A DNA stretch of 64,000 nt from Marinobacter sp. BGYM27 (GTDB lineage: Bacteria > Pseudomonadota > Gammaproteobacteria > Pseudomonadales > Oleiphilaceae): positions 558,001-622,000 of the forward strand of contig JANZNS010000001.1 in NCBI GenBank assembly GCA_025153445.1, given 5' to 3'. How positions within the stretch are numbered: the first letter of the stretch is position 1; each line of letters starts with the position of its first letter. Position numbers and translations under genes: made by a program. The notes under the pieces were generated by a model. It saw only the letters and a list, made by a program, of their open reading frames with translations, did not search any database and was not told where the DNA came from. Below, in pieces: positions 43,997 to 52,277 of the stretch.

Positions 43997-46186
43997 ATGG
44001 CGTTTGATGCTGACGAAGAAATTCTTCAGGACTTTCTGGTAGAAGCTGGCGAGATACTGGAGAAGTTGTCTGAACAACTGGTCGATCTGGAACGCAATCC
44101 GGACGACGGTGAGTTGCTGAATGCCATTTTCCGCGGTTTCCACACGGTAAAAGGCGGCGCCGGCTTTTTGCAGCTTGATGCGCTGGTGGGTTGCTGCCAT
44201 TCCGCCGAGAACGTGTTTGACACATTGCGTAATCGTAAACGCAGAGTGACCTCTGAATTAATGGACGTGGTGCTTGAGGCACTGGACAACGTCAACCTGA
44301 TGTTTGATCAGGTCCGCAACCAGGAAGACCCTACACCCGCCGCTCCCGAACTGATACAGGCGCTTGACGCGCTGGCCGAACCCGAGGTCGAGGGCGAGTC
44401 GGCTGCTGAAGTTGAGGCTGAGCCTGAATCTGTTGTGGCCGAAGAAGCCCCTGAGCCTGAGCAACCGGCTGCCGAGAACGGGGATATTACCGACGACGAG
44501 TTTGAACAGCTGCTGGATGCGCTTCAGGGTAAGGATGCGCCGGCAGCAACGCCGGAACCTGCAACCGGTGGTGGCGCAGACGAGATCTCCGATGACGAGT
44601 TCGAAAGCCTGCTTGACGATCTGCATGGCAAAGGGAAGCACTCCGGCGGCGCGCCTGCATCAAAGCCTGCGACTGAATCCAGTGCGCCAGCGGCGGGCGG
44701 CGACGAGATTTCCGATGACGAGTTTGAGTCGCTGCTTGATGAGCTTCATGGCAAAGGCCAGTTCAAGGCTGCGGCAGCCGAGCCTGAAGCCAGTGCAGCA
44801 GGAAGCAACGACGACCTGATCAGCGATGACGAGTTCGAGTCACTGTTGGACGACCTGCACGGAAAAGGTAAAAAGCCTGAGGCGCCAAAACCTGCGCCCA
44901 AAGCGGCCAAGCCGGCTCCCGAGAAGAAAGCGGAGCCAGCGAAAAAAGTTGAGCCTGCCAAACAACCGGCTGCGCCCGCTGCGCGTGGCGATGAACCCGA
45001 CGCCAAAACTGCGCCTGCGGCGGCTGGCGAGACGACGGTGCGGGTTGATACCAAACGCCTCGATGACATCATGAATATGGTGGGCGAGCTGGTGTTGGTG
45101 CGTAATCGTCTTCAGCGTCTGGGGGGAGCAAGTGAAGACGAGCACATGCAAAAAGCCGTCTCCAACCTGGACGTGGTTACAACTGATCTCCAGTCGGCGG
45201 TAATGCAGACCCGGATGCAGCCAATCAAAAAGGTGTTTGGCCGTTTCCCCCGTGTTGTCCGGGACCTGGCGCGAAACCTCAAAAAAGAAATCAATCTGGT
45301 GATGCACGGTGAAGACACCGATCTCGACAAAAACCTTGTTGAGGCCTTGTCGGATCCGCTTGTTCACTTGGTGCGCAACTCGGTCGACCACGGCATCGAG
45401 CTGCCAGATGTGCGGGAAAAAGCGGGCAAGCCCCGTACCGGCCTTGTCACCCTGTCTGCAGAGCAGGAAGGTGATCACATACTGCTGGTGATTGAAGACG
45501 ATGGCGCTGGGATGGATCCGAATGTCCTGCGCCGAAAGGCAGTTGAGAAAGGCCTGTTTGAGCAGGATGTCGCAGATCGCCTGACAGAAACCGAATGCTT
45601 TAACCTGATTTTTGCGCCCGGCTTTTCAACCAAGGAGCAGATTTCAGATGTGTCCGGCCGTGGCGTTGGCATGGATGTGGTCAAAACCAAAATTGGCCAG
45701 CTCAACGGTATGATCAACATCGAGTCGTCGATGGGCAAGGGCTCCCGCATTGTCATCAAAGTGCCCTTGACGCTGGCGATCATGCCGACGCTGATGATCA
45801 TGCTGGGAGACCAGTCGTTTGCTCTGCCGCTGGTGAATGTGGTTGAGATATTCCACCTTGATCTGACCAAGAAGAACATTGTCGATGGGCGCGAATGTAT
45901 CGTGGTCCGGGACAAGGTGTTCCCACTGTTCTATATCAAGAAGTGGCTGGTGCATGGCGCCAGCAGTGAGCCTGAAACGACCGAAAGCCATGTGGTTATT
46001 GTGGCAATGGGTACCAAGCGGGTGGGCTTTGTGGTGGATCAGCTGGTTGGCCAGGAGGAGGTCGTAATCAAGCCTCTGGGCCGCATGCTGAACGGCACCC
46101 CTGGTATGTCAGGCGCCACCATCACCGGAGACGGCAGAATCGCACTGATTCTTGATGTACCCAGTCTGCTTCAACACTACGGCTAA
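43997..46186 (+). CDS. cheA: CheA, chemotaxis histidine kinase
   Basis: Kinase of 729 residues. P1 has the phosphorylated His in FRGFHTVKGGAGFL (about residue 49). A long acidic, Ala/Pro/Lys-rich linker (about 115-345) contains four copies of an I(S/T)DDEFExLLDxLxGK unit. Dimerisation P3 (VDTKRLDDIMNMVGELVLVRNRL), ATPase P4 (LVRNSVDHGIELPDVRE, VIEDDGAGMD, GRGVGMDVVKTKI) and the CheW-like P5 domain follow. No clear P2 (CheY-binding) domain is visible; the repeats occupy that space. It phosphorylates CheY and CheB. The gene has an AGGA-like site and lies 13 bases after cheZ. Confidence 0.97.
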   Translation: MAFDADEEILQDFLVEAGEILEKLSEQLVDLERNPDDGELLNAIFRGFHTVKGGAGFLQLDALVGCCHSAENVFDTLRNRKRRVTSELMDVVLEALDNVNLMFDQVRNQEDPTPAAPELIQALDALAEPEVEGESAAEVEAEPESVVAEEAPEPEQPAAENGDITDDEFEQLLDALQGKDAPAATPEPATGGGADEISDDEFESLLDDLHGKGKHSGGAPASKPATESSAPAAGGDEISDDEFESLLDELHGKGQFKAAAAEPEASAAGSNDDLISDDEFESLLDDLHGKGKKPEAPKPAPKAAKPAPEKKAEPAKKVEPAKQPAAPAARGDEPDAKTAPAAAGETTVRVDTKRLDDIMNMVGELVLVRNRLQRLGGASEDEHMQKAVSNLDVVTTDLQSAVMQTRMQPIKKVFGRFPRVVRDLARNLKKEINLVMHGEDTDLDKNLVEALSDPLVHLVRNSVDHGIELPDVREKAGKPRTGLVTLSAEQEGDHILLVIEDDGAGMDPNVLRRKAVEKGLFEQDVADRLTETECFNLIFAPGFSTKEQISDVSGRGVGMDVVKTKIGQLNGMINIESSMGKGSRIVIKVPLTLAIMPTLMIMLGDQSFALPLVNVVEIFHLDLTKKNIVDGRECIVVRDKVFPLFYIKKWLVHGASSEPETTESHVVIVAMGTKRVGFVVDQLVGQEEVVIKPLGRMLNGTPGMSGATITGDGRIALILDVPSLLQHYG
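44483..44876 (+). repeat. four acidic repeats in the CheA linker
   Basis: Coding repeats with starts at 44486 (ITDDEFEQLLDALQGK), 44585 (ISDDEFESLLDDLHGK), 44708 (ISDDEFESLLDELHGK) and 44819 (ISDDEFESLLDDLHGK), spaced 33, 41 and 37 residues by Ala/Pro/Gly-rich linkers. The first copy is the most divergent. They look like short helical docking motifs. Confidence 0.9.
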
Positions 46187-46203
46187 TCTGATAAGGCTCC
46201 TGC

Positions 46204-47337
46204 ATGACGATTTCTGTCCTCGTCGTTGATGATTCGGGTTTTTTCCGCAAGCGGCTGACCGAGATTCTGAATGCGTCTGGCAACATTCGGGTTATCGGTG
46301 CGGCGACCAACGGTCGTGAAGCCGTTGAGATGGCCGAATCGCTCAAGCCAGACGTGATTACCATGGATTATGAGATGCCGATTATGGATGGCATCTCCGC
46401 GGTTCGTGAGATCATGAGCCGACGTCCGGTGCCGGTGCTGATGTTTTCGTCGCTGACCTACGAAGGCGCCCGGGTCACCCTTGATGCGCTTGATGCCGGC
46501 GCTGTCGATTTCCTGCCCAAGAATTTTGAAGAAATTGCCCGCGACTCCAGCGACCTGCAGCGCATTCTGAAAGACCGGATTGTCAGTGTTGCCCGCAGTC
46601 GACCCGGCACCAGCGCGGCGCCGTCACCTGCAGCCCGCTCCGTTCCCTCCGCTCCCGGCAGAACACCTCTGCCGCAAGCACCGGAACGACCGGTTGCACC
46701 GGTTCGCCGGGCGTCCGCAGCTGCGAACCCTGAACCGGCGCGCCCTGGTCGGCGGGCGGCACCACGGCATTTCAGTGTTGTGGCAATCGGCACGTCAACC
46801 GGTGGACCGATCGCGCTTCAGCGGGTGCTCACCGGATTACGCTCAAATTTTCCTGCGCCCATCGTGCTGGTCCAGCACATGCCTGCCAGCTTTACTCCAG
46901 CCTTTGCAGACCGCCTCAACAAGCTTTGCCAGATCGAGGTCCGACAGGCAGAAGACGGCGATAGCCTCAGGCCGGGGCTTGCGTTGCTGGCGCCGGGTGG
47001 CACGCAGATGATGATCGAAAGCAAGGGGCCTCACGGCCGTGTCCGGATATTGCCGGGTGATGACCGCCTGACGTACAAGCCCTGTGTAGATGTCACGTTT
47101 GGGTCCCTGGCTCGCAGCTATCCCGGTAAAACCCTGGGCATCATCCTGACCGGGATGGGCGCCGACGGAAAAGAAGGTTGCCGGATGGTGAAGCAGGGCG
47201 GCGGTGTTGTCTGGTCGCAGGATGAGAAATCATCCGTCATTTATGGCATGCCGATGGCCGTAGCGAAGGCGGGCCTGAGCGATGAAGTGCTGTCGCTGGA
47301 AGAGTTTTGTCCACGGCTGACCGAAGGCGTGAGCTGA
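46204..47337 (+). CDS. cheB: CheB, chemoreceptor methylesterase
   Basis: Response-regulator methylesterase of 377 residues. The receiver domain has Asp in PDVITMDYEMPIMDG. A Pro/Ala/Arg-rich linker (about 135-185) precedes the esterase, where the catalytic Ser is in AIGTSTGGPIALQ (about residue 198), the His in VLVQHMPASF and the Asp in IILTGMGADGKEG. It removes methyl groups from chemoreceptors for adaptation; the cheR partner is not in this window. Its stop overlaps motC (TGATG). Confidence 0.97.
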   Translation: MTISVLVVDDSGFFRKRLTEILNASGNIRVIGAATNGREAVEMAESLKPDVITMDYEMPIMDGISAVREIMSRRPVPVLMFSSLTYEGARVTLDALDAGAVDFLPKNFEEIARDSSDLQRILKDRIVSVARSRPGTSAAPSPAARSVPSAPGRTPLPQAPERPVAPVRRASAAANPEPARPGRRAAPRHFSVVAIGTSTGGPIALQRVLTGLRSNFPAPIVLVQHMPASFTPAFADRLNKLCQIEVRQAEDGDSLRPGLALLAPGGTQMMIESKGPHGRVRILPGDDRLTYKPCVDVTFGSLARSYPGKTLGIILTGMGADGKEGCRMVKQGGGVVWSQDEKSSVIYGMPMAVAKAGLSDEVLSLEEFCPRLTEGVS

Positions 47338-48077
47338 TGGATTTTCTCAGCATACTGGGTGTCATTCTCGCATTCGCAGCCTTGCTTGGCGGTAACCTGC
47401 TGGAAGGCGGTGCTCTTGGTTCGCTGTTCAACGGCCCCGCGGCACTGATTGTGATTGGCGGTACGCTGGCAGCAACCATTCTGCAAACCTCATGGCCCAT
47501 ACTCAAACGGGCTGCGGGGATCTCTCGTTGGGTATTTGTGCCACCTTATATCGGTCTCGAAGATGGGATCGACAAGGTCATCAGTTGGAGCGTTCGGGCT
47601 CGCAAACAGGGTTTGCTGGGGCTGGAAGGGCTGGCAGAGAAAGAACCGGAGAAGTTTGCCCGCAAAGGCCTGCAATTGCTGGTCGACGGTGCGGAACCTG
47701 AATCCATACGCAATATTATGGAAGTTGATCTGGATTCGCGCGAACAGAGCGATCTGGAAGCTGCACGGGTGTTCGAAGCCATGGGAGGCTATTCACCAAC
47801 GATCGGCATCATCGGTGCGGTAATGGGTCTGATTCAGGTCATGACCAATCTGGAAGATCCCAGCACGCTCGGCGCCGGCATCGCAACCGCATTTGTGGCG
47901 ACGATTTACGGGGTCGCCCTCGCCAACCTGTTGTTTTTTCCTGTTGCTAACAAGCTGCGGTCTATCGTCCGTCAGCGGTCCCGTTATGAGGACATGATGA
48001 TAGACGGGATTATCGCGATCGCAGAGGGGGAGAATCCCCGCTCTATCGAACTCCGCCTGCGCGGGTTTATCCAGTAA
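47337..48077 (+). CDS. motC: MotC, flagellar stator MotA homologue
   Basis: MotA/TolQ-family stator subunit of 246 residues with four membrane segments: residues 2-18 (FLSILGVILAFAALLGG), about 32-52, and the pair around GGYSPTIGIIGAVMGLIQVM and GIATAFVATIYGVALANLLFFP. The cytoplasmic loop carries the charged torque residues (KKEPEKFARKG-like EKEPEKFARKGLQ). MotC with MotD forms the second stator of Pseudomonas. The ATG at 47337 overlaps the cheB stop; longer frames are cheB overlap only. Confidence 0.95.
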   Translation: MDFLSILGVILAFAALLGGNLLEGGALGSLFNGPAALIVIGGTLAATILQTSWPILKRAAGISRWVFVPPYIGLEDGIDKVISWSVRARKQGLLGLEGLAEKEPEKFARKGLQLLVDGAEPESIRNIMEVDLDSREQSDLEAARVFEAMGGYSPTIGIIGAVMGLIQVMTNLEDPSTLGAGIATAFVATIYGVALANLLFFPVANKLRSIVRQRSRYEDMMIDGIIAIAEGENPRSIELRLRGFIQ

Positions 48078-48092
48078 ACCGGAGTGATCGCA

Positions 48093-48878
48093 ATGCGGCA
48101 ACGGCGGCGTAGACAAGAACAGGATATGCATAACAGCGAGCGCTGGCTGATCTCCTACGCTGATTTTATAACCCTGCTGTTCGCATTCTTTGTGGTGATG
48201 TATTCCGTTTCTTCGGTCAACGAGGGCAAGTACAAAGTGCTGTCTGAAACACTGACCGGCGTGTTCAATGCCTCCCAACGTTCGGTAGTTCCTATTGCCG
48301 TGGGCGAGCGCGTTTCTCAGCCCGACAATCGTCCCGACGAGTCCGTTATCAGGCCGCCAGTCGCCCAGTCTCCGGCGAATACCGCCGAGGAAGAAGCGGA
48401 GCGAACCGACGCCCTCAGGACAATGGCGAACCAGTTGAGCGATACCTTTGAGGAGTTGATTAATCAGGGGCTGATATCGGTCGAAACCAATGATGAGTGG
48501 ATCGAACTGACGCTGAGAAACAGCCTGCTGTTCGGTTCAGGCGATGCGGAACCCCATTACGATGCGTTTCCGGTGATTGAGTCTATCGCGAAAGTGCTGG
48601 CGGACAAGGACAATGCCATTCGCGTTGAGGGCTTTACCGATGATCGCCCAATCCAGACCCGGGCATTTCCGTCAAACTGGGAGTTGTCGGCTGCCAGGGC
48701 GGCAGCGGTTGTGCGTCTGTTGAGCATGAACAAAGTTGACCCGCAGCGCATGGCGGCCATTGGCTACGGGCAGTTTCAGCCGGTGGCGAGAAATGATACG
48801 ACCGAAGGCCGCAAGCGGAACCGTCGGGTTGTATTGCTGATATCCCGGGATGCCAGTATCAGGGGCGCAGTACGCTAA
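48093..48878 (+). CDS. motD: MotD, flagellar stator MotB homologue
   Basis: MotB/OmpA-family stator subunit of 261 residues. The single membrane helix contains the proton-binding Asp in ERWLISYADFITLLFAFFVV (Asp at about residue 26). A Pro/Asp/Glu linker follows, then the peptidoglycan-binding OmpA domain with IRVEGFTDDRPIQ, NWELSAARAAAVVRLL and GRKRNRRVVLLI. An ATG at 48093 with GGAG eight bases ahead is chosen over a GTG nine bases upstream that overlaps that site. Partner of motC, 15 bases apart. Confidence 0.96.
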   Translation: MRQRRRRQEQDMHNSERWLISYADFITLLFAFFVVMYSVSSVNEGKYKVLSETLTGVFNASQRSVVPIAVGERVSQPDNRPDESVIRPPVAQSPANTAEEEAERTDALRTMANQLSDTFEELINQGLISVETNDEWIELTLRNSLLFGSGDAEPHYDAFPVIESIAKVLADKDNAIRVEGFTDDRPIQTRAFPSNWELSAARAAAVVRLLSMNKVDPQRMAAIGYGQFQPVARNDTTEGRKRNRRVVLLISRDASIRGAVR

Positions 48879-48942
48879 ATTTCGCCCATCCAGGAAGCTG
48901 GCACAAAATCTGTATTAGTCCCCAGTAGAAAGCCCGGTTAAA

Positions 48943-48956
48943 GGCAAATCTTTGCC
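48943..48956 (+). repeat. small hairpin after motD
   Basis: GGCAAA and TTTGCC are perfect arms around TC. It has no T-run and is at best a weak terminator between motD and the parC promoter. Confidence 0.3.
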
Positions 48957-49044
48957 CTTCATTGGGTAAAGTCGTCAGTGTGGTGTCATAAACGGACGTT
49001 GTTTGCCGGCATGAGACCTTTTCCGCTGTCGGGCTTCAACCTTC

Positions 49045-49071
49045 TAAAGTTTCCGGGGTATCTGTCGATAC
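49045..49071 (+). promoter_or_regulatory. sigma-28 (FliA) promoter of parC-parP-cheW
   Basis: TAAAGTTT (49045-49052), an 11-base spacer, and GTCGATAC (49064-49071) match the enterobacterial consensus TAAAGTTT-N11-GCCGATAA with a perfect -35 and six of eight bases at -10. It is 82 bases before parC. Confidence 0.8.
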
Positions 49072-49152
49072 CCATTCAAGGTCTTCCACGGATTCGGCGG
49101 GCTGCAATCTATCGGGCTGGTGACAGCATTAGCGGTGTCAGGAGAATTCAAC

Positions 49153-49935
49153 GTGCGAATCTGGGCGGTCGCCAATCAAAAAGGCGGTGTCGGTAAAACA
49201 ACGTCTGTGGTGACGCTGGGCGGGCTGCTCGCAGAATCCGGCAAACGTGTGCTCGTTGTCGACCTGGATCCCCATGGCTCACTGACCAGCTGGTTCGGCT
49301 ATGATCCGGATCGCCTCGCCCACAGTGCCTTTGATCTGTTCCAGCATCAGGGAAAAGTACCCGAAGGCCTGCCTGCCCAACTGCTTCAGCCGACAAGTTG
49401 CGAACGCTTGTCGATTTTGCCTGCCAGTGCGGCACTGGCCACGCTTGAGCGCAAAATGGCCGGCGTTGAAGGTATGGGGCTGATTATTTCCCGCTCACTC
49501 GCTCAGCTTTGGGATGATTTTGATTACGTGCTGCTGGACAACACCCCGTCACTGGGCGTGTTGATGGTCAATGCTCTGGCGGCATCGCAGCGGCTTATTG
49601 TGCCGGTACAGACCGAGTTCCTTGCGATGAAAGGCCTGGAGCGGATGATCAACACGCTGCAAATGATTATGCGCTCCCGGAACAACCCGCTGCCATATAC
49701 GATCGTGCCGACATTATTTGATCGCCGCACCCAGGCGTCGATGCACAGCCTGAACGCACTGCGCAAAGCCTATCCGGACGAACTCTGGCGCTTTGCCGTT
49801 CCGGTTGATACCAAGTTTCGGGATGCCAGTGAACAAGGGCAGGTGCCTTCTGCGCTTTATGCTGACACCCACGGCGTTCGTGCCTATCGACGCCTGCTGG
49901 ACGACTTGCTTTCGCAGGAGAAGGAGCGGGCATGA
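49153..49935 (+). CDS. parC: ParC, polar chemotaxis ParA-like ATPase
   Basis: ParA-family ATPase of 260 residues, not topoisomerase IV. The deviant Walker A is in VANQKGGVGKTTSVVTLG (about residues 5-22), A-prime in VVDLDPHGSLTSWFG and Walker B in VLLDNTPSLGVLMVNA. It is followed by a CheW-like gene, the arrangement of Vibrio and Pseudomonas ParC/ParP, which hold chemosensory arrays at the cell pole and share them between daughters. The GTG at 49153 has AGGAG eight bases ahead; an ATG 33 bases upstream lacks one. A sigma-28 promoter precedes it. Confidence 0.93.
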   Translation: MRIWAVANQKGGVGKTTSVVTLGGLLAESGKRVLVVDLDPHGSLTSWFGYDPDRLAHSAFDLFQHQGKVPEGLPAQLLQPTSCERLSILPASAALATLERKMAGVEGMGLIISRSLAQLWDDFDYVLLDNTPSLGVLMVNALAASQRLIVPVQTEFLAMKGLERMINTLQMIMRSRNNPLPYTIVPTLFDRRTQASMHSLNALRKAYPDELWRFAVPVDTKFRDASEQGQVPSALYADTHGVRAYRRLLDDLLSQEKERA

Positions 49936-49986
49936 TGTCTCGGCGTCATATTGTTGACGGTATAGCAGAATGACGGGCGCCTGGTG

Positions 49987-50880
49987 ATGGAAAAACAGCA
50001 TCAGAAGACAGCCTATGCCGACCCTACGTCGGCACTGACGCACTATCTGGATGAGCTGCTACATTCGGCGACAACCCAGTCTGTGGACACAGTTGTGCCG
50101 GAAGAGGCTGCTTCTGATTCAGCGGAGCGCGTTGATGTTGGCGATATAGCGGATAGCGCTGAGGCGAAACCCGTTGTTGATGAGGGTCTTCGCGCCGATC
50201 GCGTTCTGGCTGAGCAGCAGCGGGTAGCATTGTTACAGGCCGAGCAGCAGCGCCGACGTGAAGAATCGCTGGCGGTCGAAAGGGCTGCACGTCGTGAACG
50301 GGCCCGCCAGGCTGCCGCAGCTATCAAGGCGCGACGCGAGGCTGAGAAGCAGAGGGTTGTTGTCGCAGAAAAGCCGCAGCCAGCCCCGGTCGCCATGCCG
50401 GAAACCCAGGGCCGTCCAGAATGGGCAGAGAATGCATTCGAGTGTTTGATCTTCCGGGTTGCGGGGCTACAGTTAGCGGTGCCTCTGGTATTACTGGGTG
50501 CGATCCATCCGATGGAAGCCGAATTGCACGAGATTCCCGGGCGGCCACGCTGGTTTATGGGAATGATGCCGTTTGGAGGGCGCAACCTGCGGGTGGTGGA
50601 TACCGCTGAGTGGGTCATGGCGGGACGTGTCCCCGACGATGCGCGCGATGGTTATCGTTTTGTGATCAGGCTGGATGACAGTGACTGGGGACTGGCATGT
50701 GATAATGTGGCGCAGTCGTTCAGGTTGCATCCGGATGATGTGAAGTGGCGCTCTGAGCGCAGCCGGCGGCCTTGGCTTGCGGGCACGGTGATTGATCAGA
50801 TGTGTGCCTTGCTGGATGTCAGGGCGATGTCGCACCTACTGTCCCGCGCCGAGACTGAACACCAGCTCGATCTGAGCTGA
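49987..50880 (+). CDS. parP: ParP, CheW-domain polar array adaptor
   Basis: Protein of 297 residues. The first 150 residues are charged and helical (QQRVALLQAEQQRRREESLA, an Arg/Ala-rich coil) after a short conserved-looking N-terminus (ADPTSALTHYLDELL). The C-terminal CheW-like domain (about 150-290) has ECLIFRVAGLQLAVPLVLLG, GRPRWFMGMMPFGGRN and LACDNVAQSF. ParP is recruited by ParC, binds CheA and receptors through this AIF domain and holds arrays at the pole. It follows parC after 51 bases. Confidence 0.9.
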   Translation: MEKQHQKTAYADPTSALTHYLDELLHSATTQSVDTVVPEEAASDSAERVDVGDIADSAEAKPVVDEGLRADRVLAEQQRVALLQAEQQRRREESLAVERAARRERARQAAAAIKARREAEKQRVVVAEKPQPAPVAMPETQGRPEWAENAFECLIFRVAGLQLAVPLVLLGAIHPMEAELHEIPGRPRWFMGMMPFGGRNLRVVDTAEWVMAGRVPDDARDGYRFVIRLDDSDWGLACDNVAQSFRLHPDDVKWRSERSRRPWLAGTVIDQMCALLDVRAMSHLLSRAETEHQLDLS

Positions 50881-51014
50881 ACCGAATTAATGCGTCAGCC
50901 TTCGATGAGGCTGGCACGCTTTGTGCCCTGTTCTATAGTAAGGGGCATACGTGTTGGAATTTTGACAGTTCATATGCGGTGCCCCCGGGGCGCCCGTGAC
51001 GGAGACGTAGCACT

Positions 51015-51503
51015 ATGGCAGCCCCAAGCGGACAGCAGACCCAAAGCCAGGAAAACAAAGTACTCCAGTACGTTACTTTCCGGCTTGATGACGAAACTTA
51101 CGGTATTGATGTAATGCAGATCCAGGAAGTGCTGCGTTACACGGAAATCGCACCTGTACCGGGTGCGCCGGATTATGTACTGGGCATCATCAACCTGCGC
51201 GGCAACGTGGTGACGGTGATTGATACCCGCCGGCGCTTTGGCCTAATGGATGCTGAAGTCACCGATGCAACGCGCATTGTCGTGATGGAGTCTTCCCAGC
51301 AGGTGATGGGTATTCTGGTGGATTCGGTAGCCGAAGTGGTTTACCTGAAATCCAGCGAGATCGAGACTGCACCCAACGTGGGGAACGAGGAGAGCGCCAA
51401 GTTCATCCAGGGTGTATGCAACAAAAACGGTGAACTCATCATACTGGTTGAGTTCGACAAAATGCTGGCAGGTCACGAGTGGGCGGAAATCGCCTCGCTC
51501 TGA
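51015..51503 (+). CDS. cheW: CheW, chemotaxis coupling protein
   Basis: Coupling protein of 162 residues joining CheA to chemoreceptors. The fold is complete: VTFRLDDETYGIDVMQIQEV, VPGAPDYVLGIINLRGNVV, VTVIDTRRRFGL, and ILVDSVAEVVYLKSSEIE. GGAG with an ACGTA spacer precedes the ATG. Upstream (50896-50927) lie two small hairpins, CAGCCT/AGGCTG and GGCAC/GTGCC, that could attenuate read-through from parP. Confidence 0.97.
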   Translation: MAAPSGQQTQSQENKVLQYVTFRLDDETYGIDVMQIQEVLRYTEIAPVPGAPDYVLGIINLRGNVVTVIDTRRRFGLMDAEVTDATRIVVMESSQQVMGILVDSVAEVVYLKSSEIETAPNVGNEESAKFIQGVCNKNGELIILVEFDKMLAGHEWAEIASL

Positions 51504-51550
51504 CACCCCCGATACCCCGGGTGTGATGCTGCCAGATCAGGAGAAGAGAG

Positions 51551-51940
51551 ATGGCAGACTGGCAAAGCATGGCACCCTGGGCACTAACCGCAATTGTGAT
51601 GACACTGCTTGGCATTCAGACAGTGCTCAACCGCCGGCGCATCCAGCGTCTGGAAGCACGTTTTCGTGATAGCTTCGAAACCTTCGGGCGTGAACTGCAT
51701 GCGACCAGCAGCGGCAGCATGGGCGTAGGGCAGCGGGTTATTGCCTGCGAGCGTGGTGTTCATGAGTTGCGTCGTGCAATGGAAGAAATGCGTCAGAATG
51801 ATCCGTTGCGCGTCTCTTATGACGAAGCATCGCGACTTGTCGATCTTGGTGCCAACGTTGATGAACTGATGAACAACTGCGGCATTTCCCGCCCTGAAGC
51901 GGAGTTGGTCTCGGCGTTGCGCAAGCGTCAGGTTGCCTGA
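51551..51940 (+). CDS. DUF2802 protein
   Basis: Small protein of 129 residues with an N-terminal membrane helix (about 5-22, MAPWALTAIVMTLLGIQTVL in outline) and a coiled coil. A C-terminal DUF2802 helix-turn-helix-like region follows (YDEASRLVDLGANVDELMNN, CGISRPEAELVSALRK). It sits at the end of the chemotaxis block after cheW, its usual place in pseudomonads, but its function is unknown; the C-terminus resembles a DNA- or protein-binding turn. AGGAG lies before the ATG. The next genes are convergent. Confidence 0.83.
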   Translation: MADWQSMAPWALTAIVMTLLGIQTVLNRRRIQRLEARFRDSFETFGRELHATSSGSMGVGQRVIACERGVHELRRAMEEMRQNDPLRVSYDEASRLVDLGANVDELMNNCGISRPEAELVSALRKRQVA

Positions 51941-51974
51941 TAGGGCGGGTCGAATAGCACAAGCGGGCGGAGCG

Positions 51975-52277
51975 CTAGGTCTCGGATCTGACGTTGTCCG
52001 GTGTTCGGCCCTGCAAGTGGAAAGCGAATGACAGAATTTCGGCGATCACCCGGTACAGGGTTTCCGGAATTTCAGCATCAAGATCCAGCCGGGCAAGAAT
52101 GCCCGCCAGTTCGGCGTTCTCGAAAAGCGGAACGCCATTCTCTTTTGCGATCCGAATGATCTCTCTCGCCAACTCGTCGGTGCCGGTAGCGGCAATCGTC
52201 GGGGCGCGTTTGCCGTCATACTTGAGCGCAACCGCCGAATCCCGACGATACGCTTTGTCATCTGTCTGATGTGTCAT
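51975..52277 (-). CDS. FlhX, FlhB C-terminal-domain-only protein
   Basis: Protein of 100 residues matching only the cytoplasmic C-terminal part of FlhB/YscU. Residues DSAVALKYDGKRAPTIAATG and LAREIIRIAKENGVPLFENAE and ETLYRVIAEILSFAFHLQ align with the last 100 residues of FlhB in this window. The NPTH cleavage motif is absent; the protein begins about where cleaved FlhB-CC would start. In other bacteria such FlhX proteins can replace cleaved FlhB-CC. The ATG at 52277 overlaps the preceding FliK-like gene, so they form a pair. Confidence 0.87.
   Translation of the reverse strand: MTHQTDDKAYRRDSAVALKYDGKRAPTIAATGTDELAREIIRIAKENGVPLFENAELAGILARLDLDAEIPETLYRVIAEILSFAFHLQGRTPDNVRSET

Noticed and set aside
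48920-48936. TGGCAC-like element near the end of the motD-parC gap resembling a sigma-54 -24
   Set aside because: A TGGCAC occurs near 48899-48904 but the invariant GC at -12 is missing (CTGTA instead), while a strong sigma-28 promoter lies downstream.
49984-50880. Reading of the CheW-domain protein as a second CheW
   Set aside because: The long charged N-terminal region and position after a ParA-like gene fit ParP; the true CheW is at 51015-51503.
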